In this document: positions 37,581 through 49,085 of the stretch, in pieces
How positions within the stretch are numbered: position 1 is the stretch's first letter
Layout: every line of letters begins with the position of its first letter
NCBI RefSeq assembly: GCF_964204645.1
Contig: NC_134031.1
Span: 21,017,307 to 21,077,306, forward strand
Direction: 5' to 3'
Length of the DNA stretch: 60,000 bases
Origin: Tubulanus polymorphus
Taxonomy: Eukaryota > Nemertea > Palaeonemertea > Tubulaniformes > Tubulanidae
Position numbers and translations under genes: made by a program
The notes under the pieces: generated by a model
Told to the model about the DNA's origin: nothing
Seen by the model: only the letters and a program-made list of their open reading frames with translations
Databases searched by the model: none

Positions 37581-38032
37581 TGTCGCGATTCTGATCACGA
37601 TGCACAGATCAGGCCTGAGTCAAATTTGGCCCATGCCATTTTAAATGTATAAAAAATACCATGTGATTAAATACAAAGTGTTGATTGGCTACGACCTTAG
37701 AACGGATTGTGTAAACTCCTGCGATCTCATCGGCGACAACGTCACTGATGGTTTTAGCAGTGATAAGAGCACTCAGATCGGCAGCTGATCAGCGATGGAT
37801 TGATTGTACCGGTGACCAGAGCTAGTTTCACACCGGCTCAGCTTCACTGACCAAAACTCATTACTCATTATTACCCACGTTTTTACTTCAACTGTTATCA
37901 TATTATAATTGAGTTAATCCCGGATTGAAGTTATAAAACCAACCCCTTGATGCCAGTTAGAGTATTATCCATTCTAGTACGTACCACCAGAATAGAATAG
38001 ATATTTTACCGGTATTACAGGGTATCTGATGG

Positions 38033-38175
38033 TAGCCGCGATCACATGGAGACGATTTGGCCCGGGCCAATTTGGTACCAGTTGCAATTCATTTTAAACA
38101 GGCACAAGCCCATTTGGCACCCATGTGAAAAGTTGTTGCGGGCTAAATTTATCCCAGGCCTAAGACGGTCGTATA
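38033..38175 (-). mobile_element. MITE copy, TAGCCGCGATCACAC family, internally deleted
   Basis: TAGCCGCGATCACATGGAGA followed by CGATTTGGCCCGGGCCAATT matches the inverted right end of 33510-33822. A related fragment (CAGGCCTGAGTCAAATTTGGCCC) lies just upstream at about 37607. Confidence 0.65.
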
Positions 38176-38378
38176 ATCGCGTTTGGTATTAACATACTGG
38201 ATTTAATGGGTATTTTGTTGTATTTATCAACTTTTCGTTATCAGGTTTGCATTTTAGCGAAGAAAACACAACAATTACGATTTATTAATTGATCGATGAC
38301 GAAATACAGAGAATAGAGAAATAATTACATCATCGCGATCATGATTTCTTGCAAAATGATACAAACATTATGAAAGAA

Positions 38379-38381
<3 letters not shown>

Positions 38382-38458
<77 letters not shown>

Positions 38459-38463
38459 TATAT
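38382..38463. repeat. TA dinucleotide microsatellite, about 80 bp
   Basis: Nearly pure TA run with one TG and a CA near the end. A second run of about 42 bp is at 42635-42677 and a third at 41217-41243. Confidence 0.97.
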
Positions 38464-40515
38464 TCCAGAGTAATTGGAGATGTTGGACGATGACACTGAA
38501 TATGGTTATGTAATTCAACGACAGTATCTCATATTTAGTCTCATTTTCTTTCCTAAAAATGCATATATTTGATATCTTCAGTTTTTTTTTCTAATCTCGC
38601 GTCATAGAAATTTCGATAGCTTTATGTCATACATATTGAAAACTATCGACGTTGTAATTGGAGCCCAGTTCGATATTCTTACACGACCATAGAACATTTT
38701 TACAGGAAAATTTTTGAAAGAAAATTCAATTCGCCGGAAATTCTTTTTAAACGAGTCGTTAACAAAAATTATGAATCGGGACCAAAAAAAAATTACGAAA
38801 AAAAGTCAGAGAAACTTGCAAAAATGCCTTCGATGTTTTTGGAATATATCGGTCATTAAAAAGCGCATGCAAATCTTGAATAAATAAGGACAATGAGGAA
38901 GGGAGAGAATTAAGTAGATGGCGCTACGGTCTACTACTGAAAGAACGATATTTAGAACATGGAAATGTTTTAGTTACCGACCATTCGTCAGAGCTTAAAT
39001 AATCATCTCCGCGCATTATATGCAGGATAAGCGGGCTACAAGCAAAGTAAGAGAAAATTTGAAAATCATTTCAACAACTGTACAGTGCCTTCAAACCCCC
39101 CTCCACCCTCCCGTTCATTGCACTCCCCATTTATATACATACATATCACACAACATATGTATTCAAATTCATACCAGGGTATAATATGGAAATCATATAC
39201 ATGAATTTCAATAAAAATTCTGCATTATCTGGAAAGTGTGAAATGTTGGTTATGCATCGTTATCAAGGATAGAGATACGACGAGTACGAGTTCTGTGTTA
39301 ATTACCTTTAAAAGTTTGAAAAGTTATCCCCATTAGATTCAACGGTTCGATGGTTTTACTTTCATCGCTTTCAGTGAGGTTTTAAAAAGTGAAGAAGACT
39401 CTTTATCCATTATACATCAACGAATAGAGTCACATGAATTAAACAGGAAATAAATAGAAACAAAAATGTGCGAAAGCTAAAACAGTAAGCAAATACAAAT
39501 TAATGCATTGAACAAGGGGCAAAATGATCAGGGGGAGGGGAAGAGGAAGGTGGGTTTTGTAAATAAGTACTGAAATAACTGACAATGTAACATGAATATT
39601 ACATGAAAATAAATAGCATCCAACATCACGTGAAAATGACTGAAACTAAACAAAAAAATCTCAATTAAGAACCAGCCACTAACCATACACTGTCACACAC
39701 ACACAAGTGAAAGTAACAGTGTTTAGAAAGTTTGAAAAGCAACTAGGTTATGTCAGGAAACATGTGTTACTTATTGGCAATGTGGGTATGGAGACATTTC
39801 CCAGACAATTGAACTCGGGTTCAATACATGAAGCAGATGCTGCAAGCAAAAATCCATCCATTAAACCTTCTAAGTGATATGTAACGAATGGGCTACCCCT
39901 AAAACTACTGGTCCCGGGGGGGACCGCTGCATAGAATTACATACATCTTTATGCAACAATAGCTCAGCATATCCGATTTAAAATCTTCTCCAAGTCATCA
40001 CAACCGCTGACAGTTTGAGTTTATGTTCGGACAGGTGGTTTTACAGCAGTTGTTAAGATGAATGTTTTACTTGAACAAATAATCAACCAACAGCTGAGAA
40101 AAAAAACAGCTCATAAAAAAATTGTCTTTTTTGTAGCAGCTTACTTTTTCCACAAGTTGAATTAATCAGATATAAGTTCAAAAAAGTGCATAAGCCGCAA
40201 TGGATTCGGCTCAAATGAGTAAATATCAACAGGTTAGTTTATTACAATTAAACACCTGCAGCGCTCAATCAATCGAATCAAATGTTTATTCAACTGGATT
40301 TTGTACTTGTGTCAACTCAACTTTATTCATTATCACAATTTCTATCGGCAACTTCAGATTCCTTTAGAGAATCACGAATGAAATCTGCAACACAAAATCA
40401 GCACCACATGCCAGGAACTGACTGATGGAGAACTGACTTGACATTTTTCTTATTCACACTTTCTAATATTGGAATTTAGGAAAATTCTAACACTCGATCC
40501 CAAAAAAATACTTAC

Positions 40516-40547
40516 TGGTTAAAAGGATTAAGGTTATCGACGTTCAT
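40516..40547 (-). CDS. Candidate first coding exon (10 codons plus 2 bases)
   Basis: ATG at 40547 in the context TCACCATGA opens MNVDNLNPFN and ends CA|GTAAGTA, a strong donor in phase 2. The next exon begins G TGG, so the join gives Gln-Trp. Upstream sequence to about 40.9 kb is richer in CpG than its surroundings (GCGCGCGCCGTGTGCG near 40720), as expected near a promoter. The NPFN-W pattern loosely recalls the N-terminal NPYFW of vertebrate ZNF362/384 proteins, but this is too short to call homology. Confidence 0.5.
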
Positions 40548-41130
40548 GGTGACTTCACGCGGTGATAACTTCATCGAGTAAAAACGTTTAAAATTAGATC
40601 AACCGGACGACAGTAAATCTCGAGATATTCTCGAAAATATGATATTCGAAATTTTTCACGAAAACTTTTACGACGGTCTCTCGCGCGCTTATCCGATAAA
40701 TAAAGTTTCAACTGCACACCCGCGCGCGCCGTGTGCGATGTCTTTTTAAAGATTGATTTTTATCTCGATGAAGCACAGATTATCGGGTCTATAGACGATC
40801 GACACACGGCAAAAAACTACAATCGATATATTAATTCTCATGGTTATAAACAGCTGAAACAATCGCACGATTCCAGATCACCTCTCCGACTGTTTTAACG
40901 GAACTCGCGGCGCACGCAAAAATAAATTCAATGATAATCCTATACGCATTCCTTCCATATACAAAATTCAAATATCGATAAATTCCGAGATGATGAACTT
41001 AAAACACGTGAGTGATTCGATGACCTTTTAATCCGTTCCACGCACGCCAACCACGATGCCCTCTAGAACAACTAACTTTTTAATCATAATTAAATTCGAC
41101 GAATGAAATGATATTTCATGCCTTTGGCCA

Positions 41131-41207
41131 GGATCATAGAGTGGCAGCTCGGCGACGGTCGGCTTCCAACCGACAATAATATTAGAAGAATTAGACAGAA
41201 GCTACAG
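41131..41207 (+). CDS. Weak candidate plus-strand exon, divergent from the 40.5 kb start
   Basis: Read from a possible acceptor (CATGCCTTTGGCCAG) to a donor CTACAG|GTAATCC. The open frame runs IIEWQLGDGRLPTDNNIRRI and RQKLQ; alternatively a start at 41118 (MPLAR) makes it a first exon. The next downstream exon was not found. It could be a gene or a noncoding transcript sharing a bidirectional promoter with the exon at 40547, or chance. Confidence 0.18.
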
Positions 41208-42326
41208 GTAATCCATGTATATATATATATATATATATATATAGTCCAGATCGGAGCTCAGATGATGACTCGACTCGATGTCCGTTCTCACGAAGATTGT
41301 ATGAACCAGGACACACAGGATCAACAGCAGCTGTAACAGAGAGAGAGAGACTCTCACTACCACGGTACACGCTGTAAGTCCTGTTGTGAGCAGTTACAAT
41401 CTGAGACAATAGATGTGCACTGCGAAACATCCGGGGGAGCATTTTTGGGTCAACCTTTCACAAGCGGTTAACCTTCCTACCTACGGGCTGCAACTGCAAC
41501 GTTGCAGCTTCTGTTTATTTGCGCATCAATTCCAGATGTGTGTGACTGTGAGTGTGTGTGCAGTTGTGGAATCAACGTTCAAAGTATCCAGGAGCTTACC
41601 AACAACCACGCATATCACACTTGACAAACTCAAGATAAAACCACAGGGAAATTTTGGTTTCCACGCCGCAAATAATTTATGCTAAGCTGATTCAACACGA
41701 GTTGTACATCGGTAACAAATGGAAAGTCTGTGACAACACAAATATATTACATATTGAAATGAATAAACGTTTTAAAAACTTTTTTTTAAACAATTCATGT
41801 ACGTATGTTTTTCACTTCACTGATTATAGTGTTGTAATGATCTGAGCCTTTAGTGTCCGTGTAATTTACACTCGATAAGACGCACTTTTCAAAACCGTTG
41901 AGACAAACGTAGGTCGACTGGTGACATGATCAGTTGCAGGTCAACTGGCCGACAATGCGCGACTAGTCAGTCAGTCGCCAAAGCAGCTTATGTGACTGGA
42001 AGACTAGTCGCAGACTGTTGCGTCTGCGCAGTATGTAGTACATGTGACTCACTGCGACTTGTGTCACTGGTAGTCACTTAAAGACCAATAGGTCAACAGG
42101 TCTTCGTAACACAATTATTGCTGATCGTTGCGATGAAACGTGTTGCGAGGCCCGGCTTAAATTATATAATCTTTAACAACATATGATTAAATATAAAACC
42201 ATATTTCACTGTTTATTTTCAAGTCATATCTGGGAATAAGCTGAAATGTCTCCCTCAGTCGATATGCTTCACTATACCTGACCAAAAAGCTCGAATAAAA
42301 ACGTCGCAAAGCTAAAAACCACTCAC

Positions 42327-42358
42327 CAATTTTGGTCCATTTCGAATGTTTCTTTCAT
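42327..42358 (-). CDS. Weak candidate first exon, same length and phase as the 40.5 kb exon
   Basis: ATG at 42358 opens MKETFEMDQN and ends TG|GTGAGTG, a good donor in phase 2. Joined to 34942 it would give Trp-Trp and then the shared NLYSIM peptide. The 32 bp length and phase match the exon at 40516. There is no independent sign of a promoter, and the match may be chance. Confidence 0.28.
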
Positions 42359-42634
42359 TGCTATGGAATTCGAGCAGTTTTTTATAAATGCGTCCATTGT
42401 GCTCGGCCGGCCACATCCCAACTAATGATGACTAAAACCATGACGACAGGATACCGAGATGCTGAACTATAGTCTAGGGGAAAGGTAAGTTATAGGTCAC
42501 CGGGGTTTGTGATTGACCAGTAGGTAACTCTGATCGGCCACTCAGAGGTCATGGAGTTCAAAAACAGGTGAAGAAACTTTTCAAACAATTTCTACTATTC
42601 ACGTCATTTCAAATACAAGTACTTTTTTCAATGG

Positions 42635-42677
<43 letters not shown>
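42635..42677. repeat. TA dinucleotide microsatellite
   Basis: About 20 TA units. Confidence 0.95.
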
Positions 42678-42681
<4 letters not shown>

Positions 42682-43659
42682 AAATGTCCGATAGAATTGA
42701 AAGACTGAGAAGGTCATCGATCAATTGATAACCCGTAAACACTACCACTGGATCAGTTACCAGATAATATTATTGACATCCAGATATTTCTTTTGATGAT
42801 GATCATTTTTGTTCATTCTTTAAAAAGTTTAAAATCTGTTACCATAAGTGAATTAATACTTTTGAAATAAACTGTCTTTGTTATATAAATCAACCTCTGT
42901 GTATAAGGACAATGGAAAGTATGCTCGCATTTTCATTGATGCAATCATCATTATGATATACACAAAAAATGAAATCAATGAATGACCTCATTTTTTCAAC
43001 AGGAGGGGGCACATTGTTTTTTTACGAGTTATAGACAGAAACCGATGACAGAACGGAGTTTAATCCCATCATATTCCAGGTCGACAGACACAATGGTTTC
43101 AATCTACATTGTGCTTGCTTTTTCCGCAGTAAAAATAGGTTAAAACTCCCCCCTCCCCCCAGTAAACTCATGACTGAAAGTGATTTCTTCATGCCGACCT
43201 TACAAATGGAGTGGTTTTCATTTTCTCGGCCAGCAGCAGCGCAGCAGCATCAGCAGCATCAGTAGCGGCATTGTAATAATAGTGTCACTTTTTAAATATC
43301 TCTAAGATAGCGATACAGGGAGAGCTGCTGAGCCAGTGAGCAATCTGCTTCTTTCGCCTATTGATTATTCGTTATGTTATGTAACATCTTGAGCAGTACG
43401 AGATTCATCCGCCTGCCATGCTGCCGATGATAATTTAGGTCAAACATTCAAGGTCGTTTGCCGGTGTGGAGAAAAAATGTTTTTTCGTCACTGATTTTCA
43501 CGTTGCTCAAACTAAACGACACCAATTTGCCACAGGTGAATAAATTAAACGTTTTGATGTTTGTTACGCTTTATTTAATTCCTCAGAAGTTTCTGAAAAA
43601 ATGTTTCCTTTTTCCGAACGTCTCTTCGTAGCTGACCGTAGAAGGTGCGCACACTGGTG

Positions 43660-43849
43660 ATGGATGCATACCTGTTTGACATGGACCAAATTAGGGCTGA
43701 ACAAAAATTCCAAAAAGCACGGGTCAAATTATAAGTCATTTCAGTAACGAGTGCTTCACTTGTCAAAGAACTTTCTAATTAAGCGGGCTAAATTCTATTG
43801 GAGGTCTAGTTAGACCTGGGCCAAAATGTCTTCCAGTGAGCGTGGCTAT
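43660..43849 (+). mobile_element. Diverged MITE copy, TAGCCGCGATCACAC family
   Basis: Motifs GGACCAAATTAGG, TTTCTAATTAAGCGGGC and GACCTGGGCCAAAATGTCTT, followed by CAGTGAGCGTGGCTA, parallel the full copy in order and orientation. Confidence 0.5.
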
Positions 43850-44583
43850 TTTGAACAGAAATAACCACAAAATCAAAAATAAAATTTTTGATGACAAAAA
43901 ATTCTTCGCGATAAGGGCCGTCACAAACACAAGTTGTAAACCGCCTGGAGGCACAGGCTTCATGTTGACTACTAACCTATGTAGATACATGACACAAACA
44001 TTTAATTTTTCTGGAAAAAGTAACCGTAGAAGAAATTGTCATTTAGTCAATAGGTGACAAGCCCCTAGACATAGAAGGAAACCTCATCCGTAGTATTAAC
44101 AATCTATCCAAACAGAGACATCAATAAATGTTGTTTGTGATCTCGAAGAATCCCGGAGATGTTTTTCGAGTTATGTTGTCGTAACCATTTTCCGTAGAAT
44201 GATGTCTCTATATCGATCACCAATTGAAATAAAAATAGGAATTGTTAAGAATAGGAAAATATCCAGATCTCTCAAAGTTGACCATTCCTTCTACAACTAT
44301 CAGTTTATAATTGATTACCGGTAGGAAATAAAAATCATCACTTAATTCCGTGCTTATCATCCGCAGGAGGGCAACAGTTTTCTTACGATTACAGGAAATA
44401 TATAAAACTAGCTATCAGAATAACCAGACATGCCGAATTATCGATTACTACCACATCAGGGACAAAAAAAGATAATTTTCAGGGACACAATGAGGTAAAA
44501 CGAAGGATTTGAACGAATATTAGGGGATAGTAGAAAATTGTTTGAGGGACATAGAAGAATCCACCCTCATGGATTGGGAGGTA

Positions 44584-44760
44584 TTAACATGGACTGTCCC
44601 TGGCAATCACAGGCAGTAGGCAGCTGCGAATAACTTTGGTTTATGGTTCAAATCCTGATGGTGACAGAGGCACCTCTGGCATCCCCCTAAATCGGGAAAA
44701 TCTGCTAATAATGCTCCACGTGGCTCAGCGGAATGAGGGATGACAAATAATATACAGCAT
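44584..44760. other. Region with tRNA promoter-like boxes in the wrong order
   Basis: GGTTCAAATCC (B-box-like) at 44646-44656 and TGGCTCAGCGG (A-box-like) at about 44725 lie in the reverse of tRNA order, with no cloverleaf stems. Perhaps a rearranged SINE relic; otherwise unremarkable. Confidence 0.2.
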
Positions 44761-45918
44761 TGAACGTAAGGAATTTCAAGAAACAATAGATAAATAGAAG
44801 ATTTATATGATGTAAAATGAGGAATAAAATCAATGTCAGACTCGGTGGAAAACGTCAATATCAAGCATTTGTATTAAAACATTTTTTACAACTGATATAA
44901 TATTGTGGTGCATTAAACATTAAATTCTTTGATGCGGCATCACAAAGACTACATAAAACCATTAAAATCTATTTAACAACATTTGCTCGAAATCAATTTC
45001 ATCAATTTCAACGTGTATCCCGGATTCAAATTATGAATGAATTGATTTGATTTTTCGATCGACAAAGTAACCATAATGGTTTCTCATTCTCTGTAGTTGA
45101 TTCTGATTTTTGATTCACGTATGTTCCCCGTATATCAGCCGAAGGGCTTAGTCGATTTAAGTTCGGAATTAGTTAATTGTCTCAAGATCTCTTCCATTCA
45201 ATACCGTAGTAAGAACACCTGCATGTTTTTCGCCCCAAGCGCCCGTACCGACTACCGCTACTACCTAACATATTCTACACTTGCTTTTTCTGTAATTACT
45301 CCCTTCATTCGTCGCCATAAAAGCACCTTTTTGTTCGGGTAATCCTCGCACAGATGAGGAGCGAGCGTTTCTCATCTGGTGATTGAGGTGCCTTTCAACG
45401 ATGCCAAAACTTGCACTCTCATCGATTTTCCATTCATCGGCGAATTTCATCAATGAAACACCGGCAACCATACGACACACGTCGTCATCATTTCCCTCTC
45501 GACGGTAAAAAAAACCTAAACAAATCTGACATAATTGTGTCTTGGCCACCCCCACTATCGGGCTTACTCTCGAAAATACATACCAGCTAGTAATAATATA
45601 CCGTTCAAGCAATACTATTACTAACGTGAAAAAAAGATTCTGAATATTTGTCGGTGGTTCGAGGTATAGTAGGTTCTAACCGGTGAATTTATAATACAAT
45701 AAATAGTGTATATATATACATATATACATACATTGACATTTTTTAGCAGTCGGTAGAGTTTTTTAAATCAGTATCTACTCACAATTACCGAGGAAGGTCG
45801 GCCATTTTTATATCGATGATACACGCAGCGCGAGCAGAAATATACGATCTAGTTCAATAAATCTATAAATAAAAACCTCTCGCATAAATTCGAAATAAAA
45901 ATTCAACATCTTACTGAC

Positions 45919-45954
45919 CTGTTTATTATCTAAGTATGTCATTGGAGCATACAT
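45919..45954 (-). CDS. Candidate alternative first coding exon (12 codons)
   Basis: ATG at 45954 follows an in-frame TGA and opens MYAPMTYLDNKQ, ending CAG|GTCAGTAAG in phase 0, compatible with 23207. A two-codon upstream ORF (ATGAACTAA) lies just before it. The resulting protein would be about 498 residues. The peptide is too short to recognise. Confidence 0.4.
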
Positions 45955-47346
45955 TCAAACGTACGGGCCTTAGTTCATCGCAACCCCACTAGGGGGACTG
46001 CTCTACTCGAAACTATATTCATTTTGTAGATGAGTTTTTTAAGTCTAGACCGAGTCTAGACAGTAGACAGTATGTATGTGCTGAACCCAAATAAAAGAGC
46101 TGTATAGGTGAAGGTCATATGCAAACAAGCAAACCTGTTACACAGAGAATATAGTGGCGCAGATAGATGAATGCAAACGATTTTTTCTGCATGCTGTAAT
46201 AGGTCCATGTACATTGTAGGACGAGGGGTGTTAGGTGTACAAATGCACTCTACACGCATACACACTAAACACGCACCAAGTAGTCGTAGCTGCGTTTTAC
46301 TATTTTGATTGTACGATGGAGAGAGAGACGGAGCTGAGAGCCGCGTTTGGGTCAGTTCTGATTGATGTGCAGCGCTATGAATACTCGATTCATGTCGCAC
46401 TAGTGTAGCATATAGAATGAGGAGACAGGAAAGAGCTGTGGTGGAAACTAAACGAAAATCAACATCAATGAAACATCTTCGATGCTAAAAACGCCGACAA
46501 AAGAGACTGCGCTCGTAGCGTTGAAAACATCTTTAATCACAACGCCTAAGAGAAAATAACTAGAAAATAGCTTCGGTTGTGTTTAGAATAGCTACTACGA
46601 GACTATTGTCTTACGATCTGCATCTCCCGTTACTCCAGTATTCAACATCTTGAATATTTTTCTGGGTACAGTTGCAGATTAGAGAATACTGCATGAACTT
46701 AAACGGGCTTCCTGTATCACCCTGTGATATACCGTAACTCTACCTAATTCTATTGCCCAACTTGACTTTTCATTCATTGCCTCAGAGAACCTTTTTATCC
46801 TCAGAGAAAATTTTGGTCGAAATATGTCGGTCATCAGTAAACCTTTCAGCGTTTTAAATAAATGACTGCGTGTAAATGAGCATGAGTTTAGAAATAAAGT
46901 CTTCAAACTCTAAAAGAACTCATCGATGTAGGCCTACTACGATTCAGACAAACTTTTCTAACCATCCTAACAGTACAAGGATTGGACCATCCATTACTAC
47001 ATGCTTCATACAAAAAAATGTGACATTTTTTGACACAAAAAAACGTCACGGTACAGTCATCTTGTGTTCAATTGACCCAACAACTAGAATAAGTGTAAAT
47101 GAAATATCAAAATATCAAGATAATTGATCATGTGTCTTAAAAATTTTCCATCAAAACCTCTAAAATGTGCTGATTTTAGTTGAACAATAATAGCCACCAG
47201 TCAGTCATCATAGTTCTGATCAGGCCAGTTTTTGGACTGCAGATTTGTCGAGGGTAGGTATACCAAATATCAAGAAAATCCTTCGTAAGGCCATGAATGA
47301 TAAGTGAATGCAGTAAGCGTTGTAATAAGCATGCTAAGTTACTTAC

Positions 47347-47388
47347 TATTTGGAATCCGTGTAGCATGGCTGGCACAGTGCTAGGCAT
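47347..47388 (-). CDS. Weak candidate first exon (14 codons)
   Basis: ATG at 47388 opens MPSTVPAMLHGFQI and ends ATA|GTAAGT, a strong donor, in phase 0 and thus compatible with 23207. There is no promoter evidence. Listed because it belongs to the same phase-compatible series. Confidence 0.22.
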
Positions 47389-47515
47389 TTAATATTTTGT
47401 ACTAAGTTAACCGGTCATTTTTTGGATAATACTACAAATCTATGACGAGGAATTTTTCTCATCAGAGAATTATTTTCTAATCAAGTAAAACATGTATTTA
47501 CAACAACAAAAATGA

Positions 47516-47899
47516 TTGCAAAAGCTTTCGATAAAACTATTTCCTTATCAAAGCTTATCTTCGTATGTTTATGAATGTGTATATATGTTTATCTCATCAT
47601 CATTGATTATGACACAAACATTCCTGTATATGTCTTACATAAATGTGAGAACGATGAGGACAGAAATTAGTCACAGAGAAAAATTAATGATTGGCTCCAG
47701 TAGTGATGATAATGACGTCATCTTAGGATTATTGGGAACATCTCAAGAATATTCCGCGATGAATCTTTTTACCAGTTACTCATATGAAATGCATACGGAT
47801 GATACGACACTACCTGAAACTGATACTGTACCCGGGTATAAAGTTGTAATAAGCCAAATCTATGCATATTCTGCCAGGTATTACGTTCGCAATAAGTAA
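47516..47899 (+). CDS. Unrecognised ORF, 127 codons
   Basis: An open frame with a non-repetitive, partly acidic C-terminal half (for example MIGSSSDDNDVILGLLG, TDDTTLPETDTVPGYKVV). A possible acceptor (CATCTTAG at about 47725) and donor (GCCAG|GTATTA at 47878) sit inside it, so a shorter exon is also conceivable. No family recognised. Confidence 0.18.
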   Translation: MQKLSIKLFPYQSLSSYVYECVYMFISSSLIMTQTFLYMSYINVRTMRTEISHREKLMIGSSSDDNDVILGLLGTSQEYSAMNLFTSYSYEMHTDDTTLPETDTVPGYKVVISQIYAYSARYYVRNK

Positions 47900-48507
47900 A
47901 ATCATCTCATGACATTTACAAAATAGAGTCTTCATATTTCTTATTGGCAAAAAACATCTTGTACGGAGTTGAACGCGACTGCCTCGTGAGACCTGACCAC
48001 GCTCAAACCCTGCCCTGTTATACATTATGCCAAATAGAGTTAGCATTTTATTCAGTCCATGTTTTCTTCAGTGGAGCTCGTGTAGAATAGAATATTTGAT
48101 TGAGCCCACATATTTTTGTGCAGTTAGTCCATGGAAGTTTAGAGCTCATGGACTAAGTAGAAAACCCGTGGTCCAAAAACAATTCAGCATAATGCTATAG
48201 TTCTGACAGTGATGGTAAATGATGGAACAGTGTGTGAGTTCAATTATAAGTTCATGTAAAAGATTTTGCCAGAAGGTAAACCAGAAGTTGGGACTGGTAT
48301 TTTCGTAAAAATATAAGGGAGGAAGAGACTCCAGATAATACTAAAAACTTTAATGACATCTTTAGTATTGTTTGGTGTTTTACCAAACATTAACTATCAC
48401 TGATACTATGAAACTGATGATTGGTTATTTATGCCACAATGATTTTTCTTCTTCGTGTATTCTGGAAGAGTTTTAGCGAAATCTAATTTTCCAATAAACA
48501 CCCTTCC

Positions 48508-48533
48508 CTCCTTCCCCTCCCCCTTCCCCTCCA
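48508..48533. repeat. Polypyrimidine tract
   Basis: CTCCTTCCCCTCCCCCTTCC and flanks, a pure CT stretch without a following exon. Confidence 0.6.
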
Positions 48534-48650
48534 TACATACACTGGACGAGTAATTCACTGAAATTTCATTACATAAAATGCCACAAAAAGATGACTTGTT
48601 ATGTCAGAGTTAAGAAGGGATAATTCCGCCCTGGACAATGACCTCTTGAG

Positions 48651-48833
48651 TCACATAAAAACATCAGAGTAAGACGAATTGAGAAGGGCTTTACGTGTAG
48701 ATTGATCAATGAATACGTTATTGCTAGATCGATCTCTGCTGTAATTGACTAATGAGGATAAACAGATGATGAATAACACCAACAGAGTCATCGATTCAGC
48801 AGCCATCGAGTCCAGTTCATAAGTCGCCATCAA
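48651..48833 (-). CDS. Unrecognised ORF, 60 codons, with a hydrophobic segment
   Basis: Starts MMATYELDSMAAESMTLLVL and continues FIICLSSLVNYS, so it could encode a short membrane peptide. No supporting context; it abuts a MITE copy. Confidence 0.12.
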   Translation of the reverse strand: MMATYELDSMAAESMTLLVLFIICLSSLVNYSRDRSSNNVFIDQSTRKALLNSSYSDVFM

Positions 48834-48834
48834 A

Positions 48835-49085
48835 TCGGCGTTTTTTAGTCCAGGCCAAATTAGGCCAGGGACAACTGTTCACACGGGTGCCATAATAAGC
48901 CCGGGCCTGACCAAAAACCAATTAGACCAGGCCCCGAGCCAAATTTCAGCATAGGCCAAATTATTTCTTATGAATTGCAACTGGTTCTGTAAATGAATCA
49001 CTTCACTTTGAGAATTGTTTAGCATTGAGTGAGTGGTTTACGCGCTCTCTAATTAGGCACAGGTCAAATTTGACTCATACTGCAA
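48835..49085 (+). mobile_element. MITE copy, TAGCCGCGATCACAC family
   Basis: Follows the order of the full copy: CAACTGTTCACACGGGTGCC, CCCGGGCCTGACCAAAAAC, GAATTGCAACTGG, CACTTCACTTTGAGAATTG, GAGTGAGTGGTTTACG, CTCTCTAATTAGGCACAGG. The extreme ends are worn. Confidence 0.7.

Larger units (their letters stand above)
16361..45954 (-). other. rn: Gene locus: rotund/squeeze-ZNF362/384-type zinc-finger gene, 3' end to a candidate first exon
   Basis: Span of the minus-strand gene built from four shared exons and several candidate first exons. All joins are GT-AG and phase-consistent. The shared exons give 149 codons before the last exon and 337 in it, so 486 shared residues. Adding 31 codons (either the 32.2 kb start, or the 40.5 kb plus 34.9 kb pair) gives about 517 residues. 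The outer ends are uncertain: the 5' end depends on which first exons are real, and the 3' end is set by a possible AATAAA at 16361-16366. The symbol marks the family; strict orthology to Drosophila rn versus sqz cannot be decided here because the pair may be an insect-specific duplication. Confidence 0.8.

Noticed and set aside
39290-39345. ATG segment ending TTTAAAG|GTAATT on the minus strand as a first exon
   Set aside because: Ends in phase 1, which fits neither 34942 (phase 2) nor 23207 (phase 0).
44646-44740. tRNA gene
   Set aside because: B-box-like and A-box-like motifs are in the wrong order and no cloverleaf stems form.
45265-45612. 115-codon minus ORF with CQIC motif
   Set aside because: Only one Cys pair, no matching His pair, an opposing ORF covers half of it, and no splice context. 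Not a zinc finger I can support.
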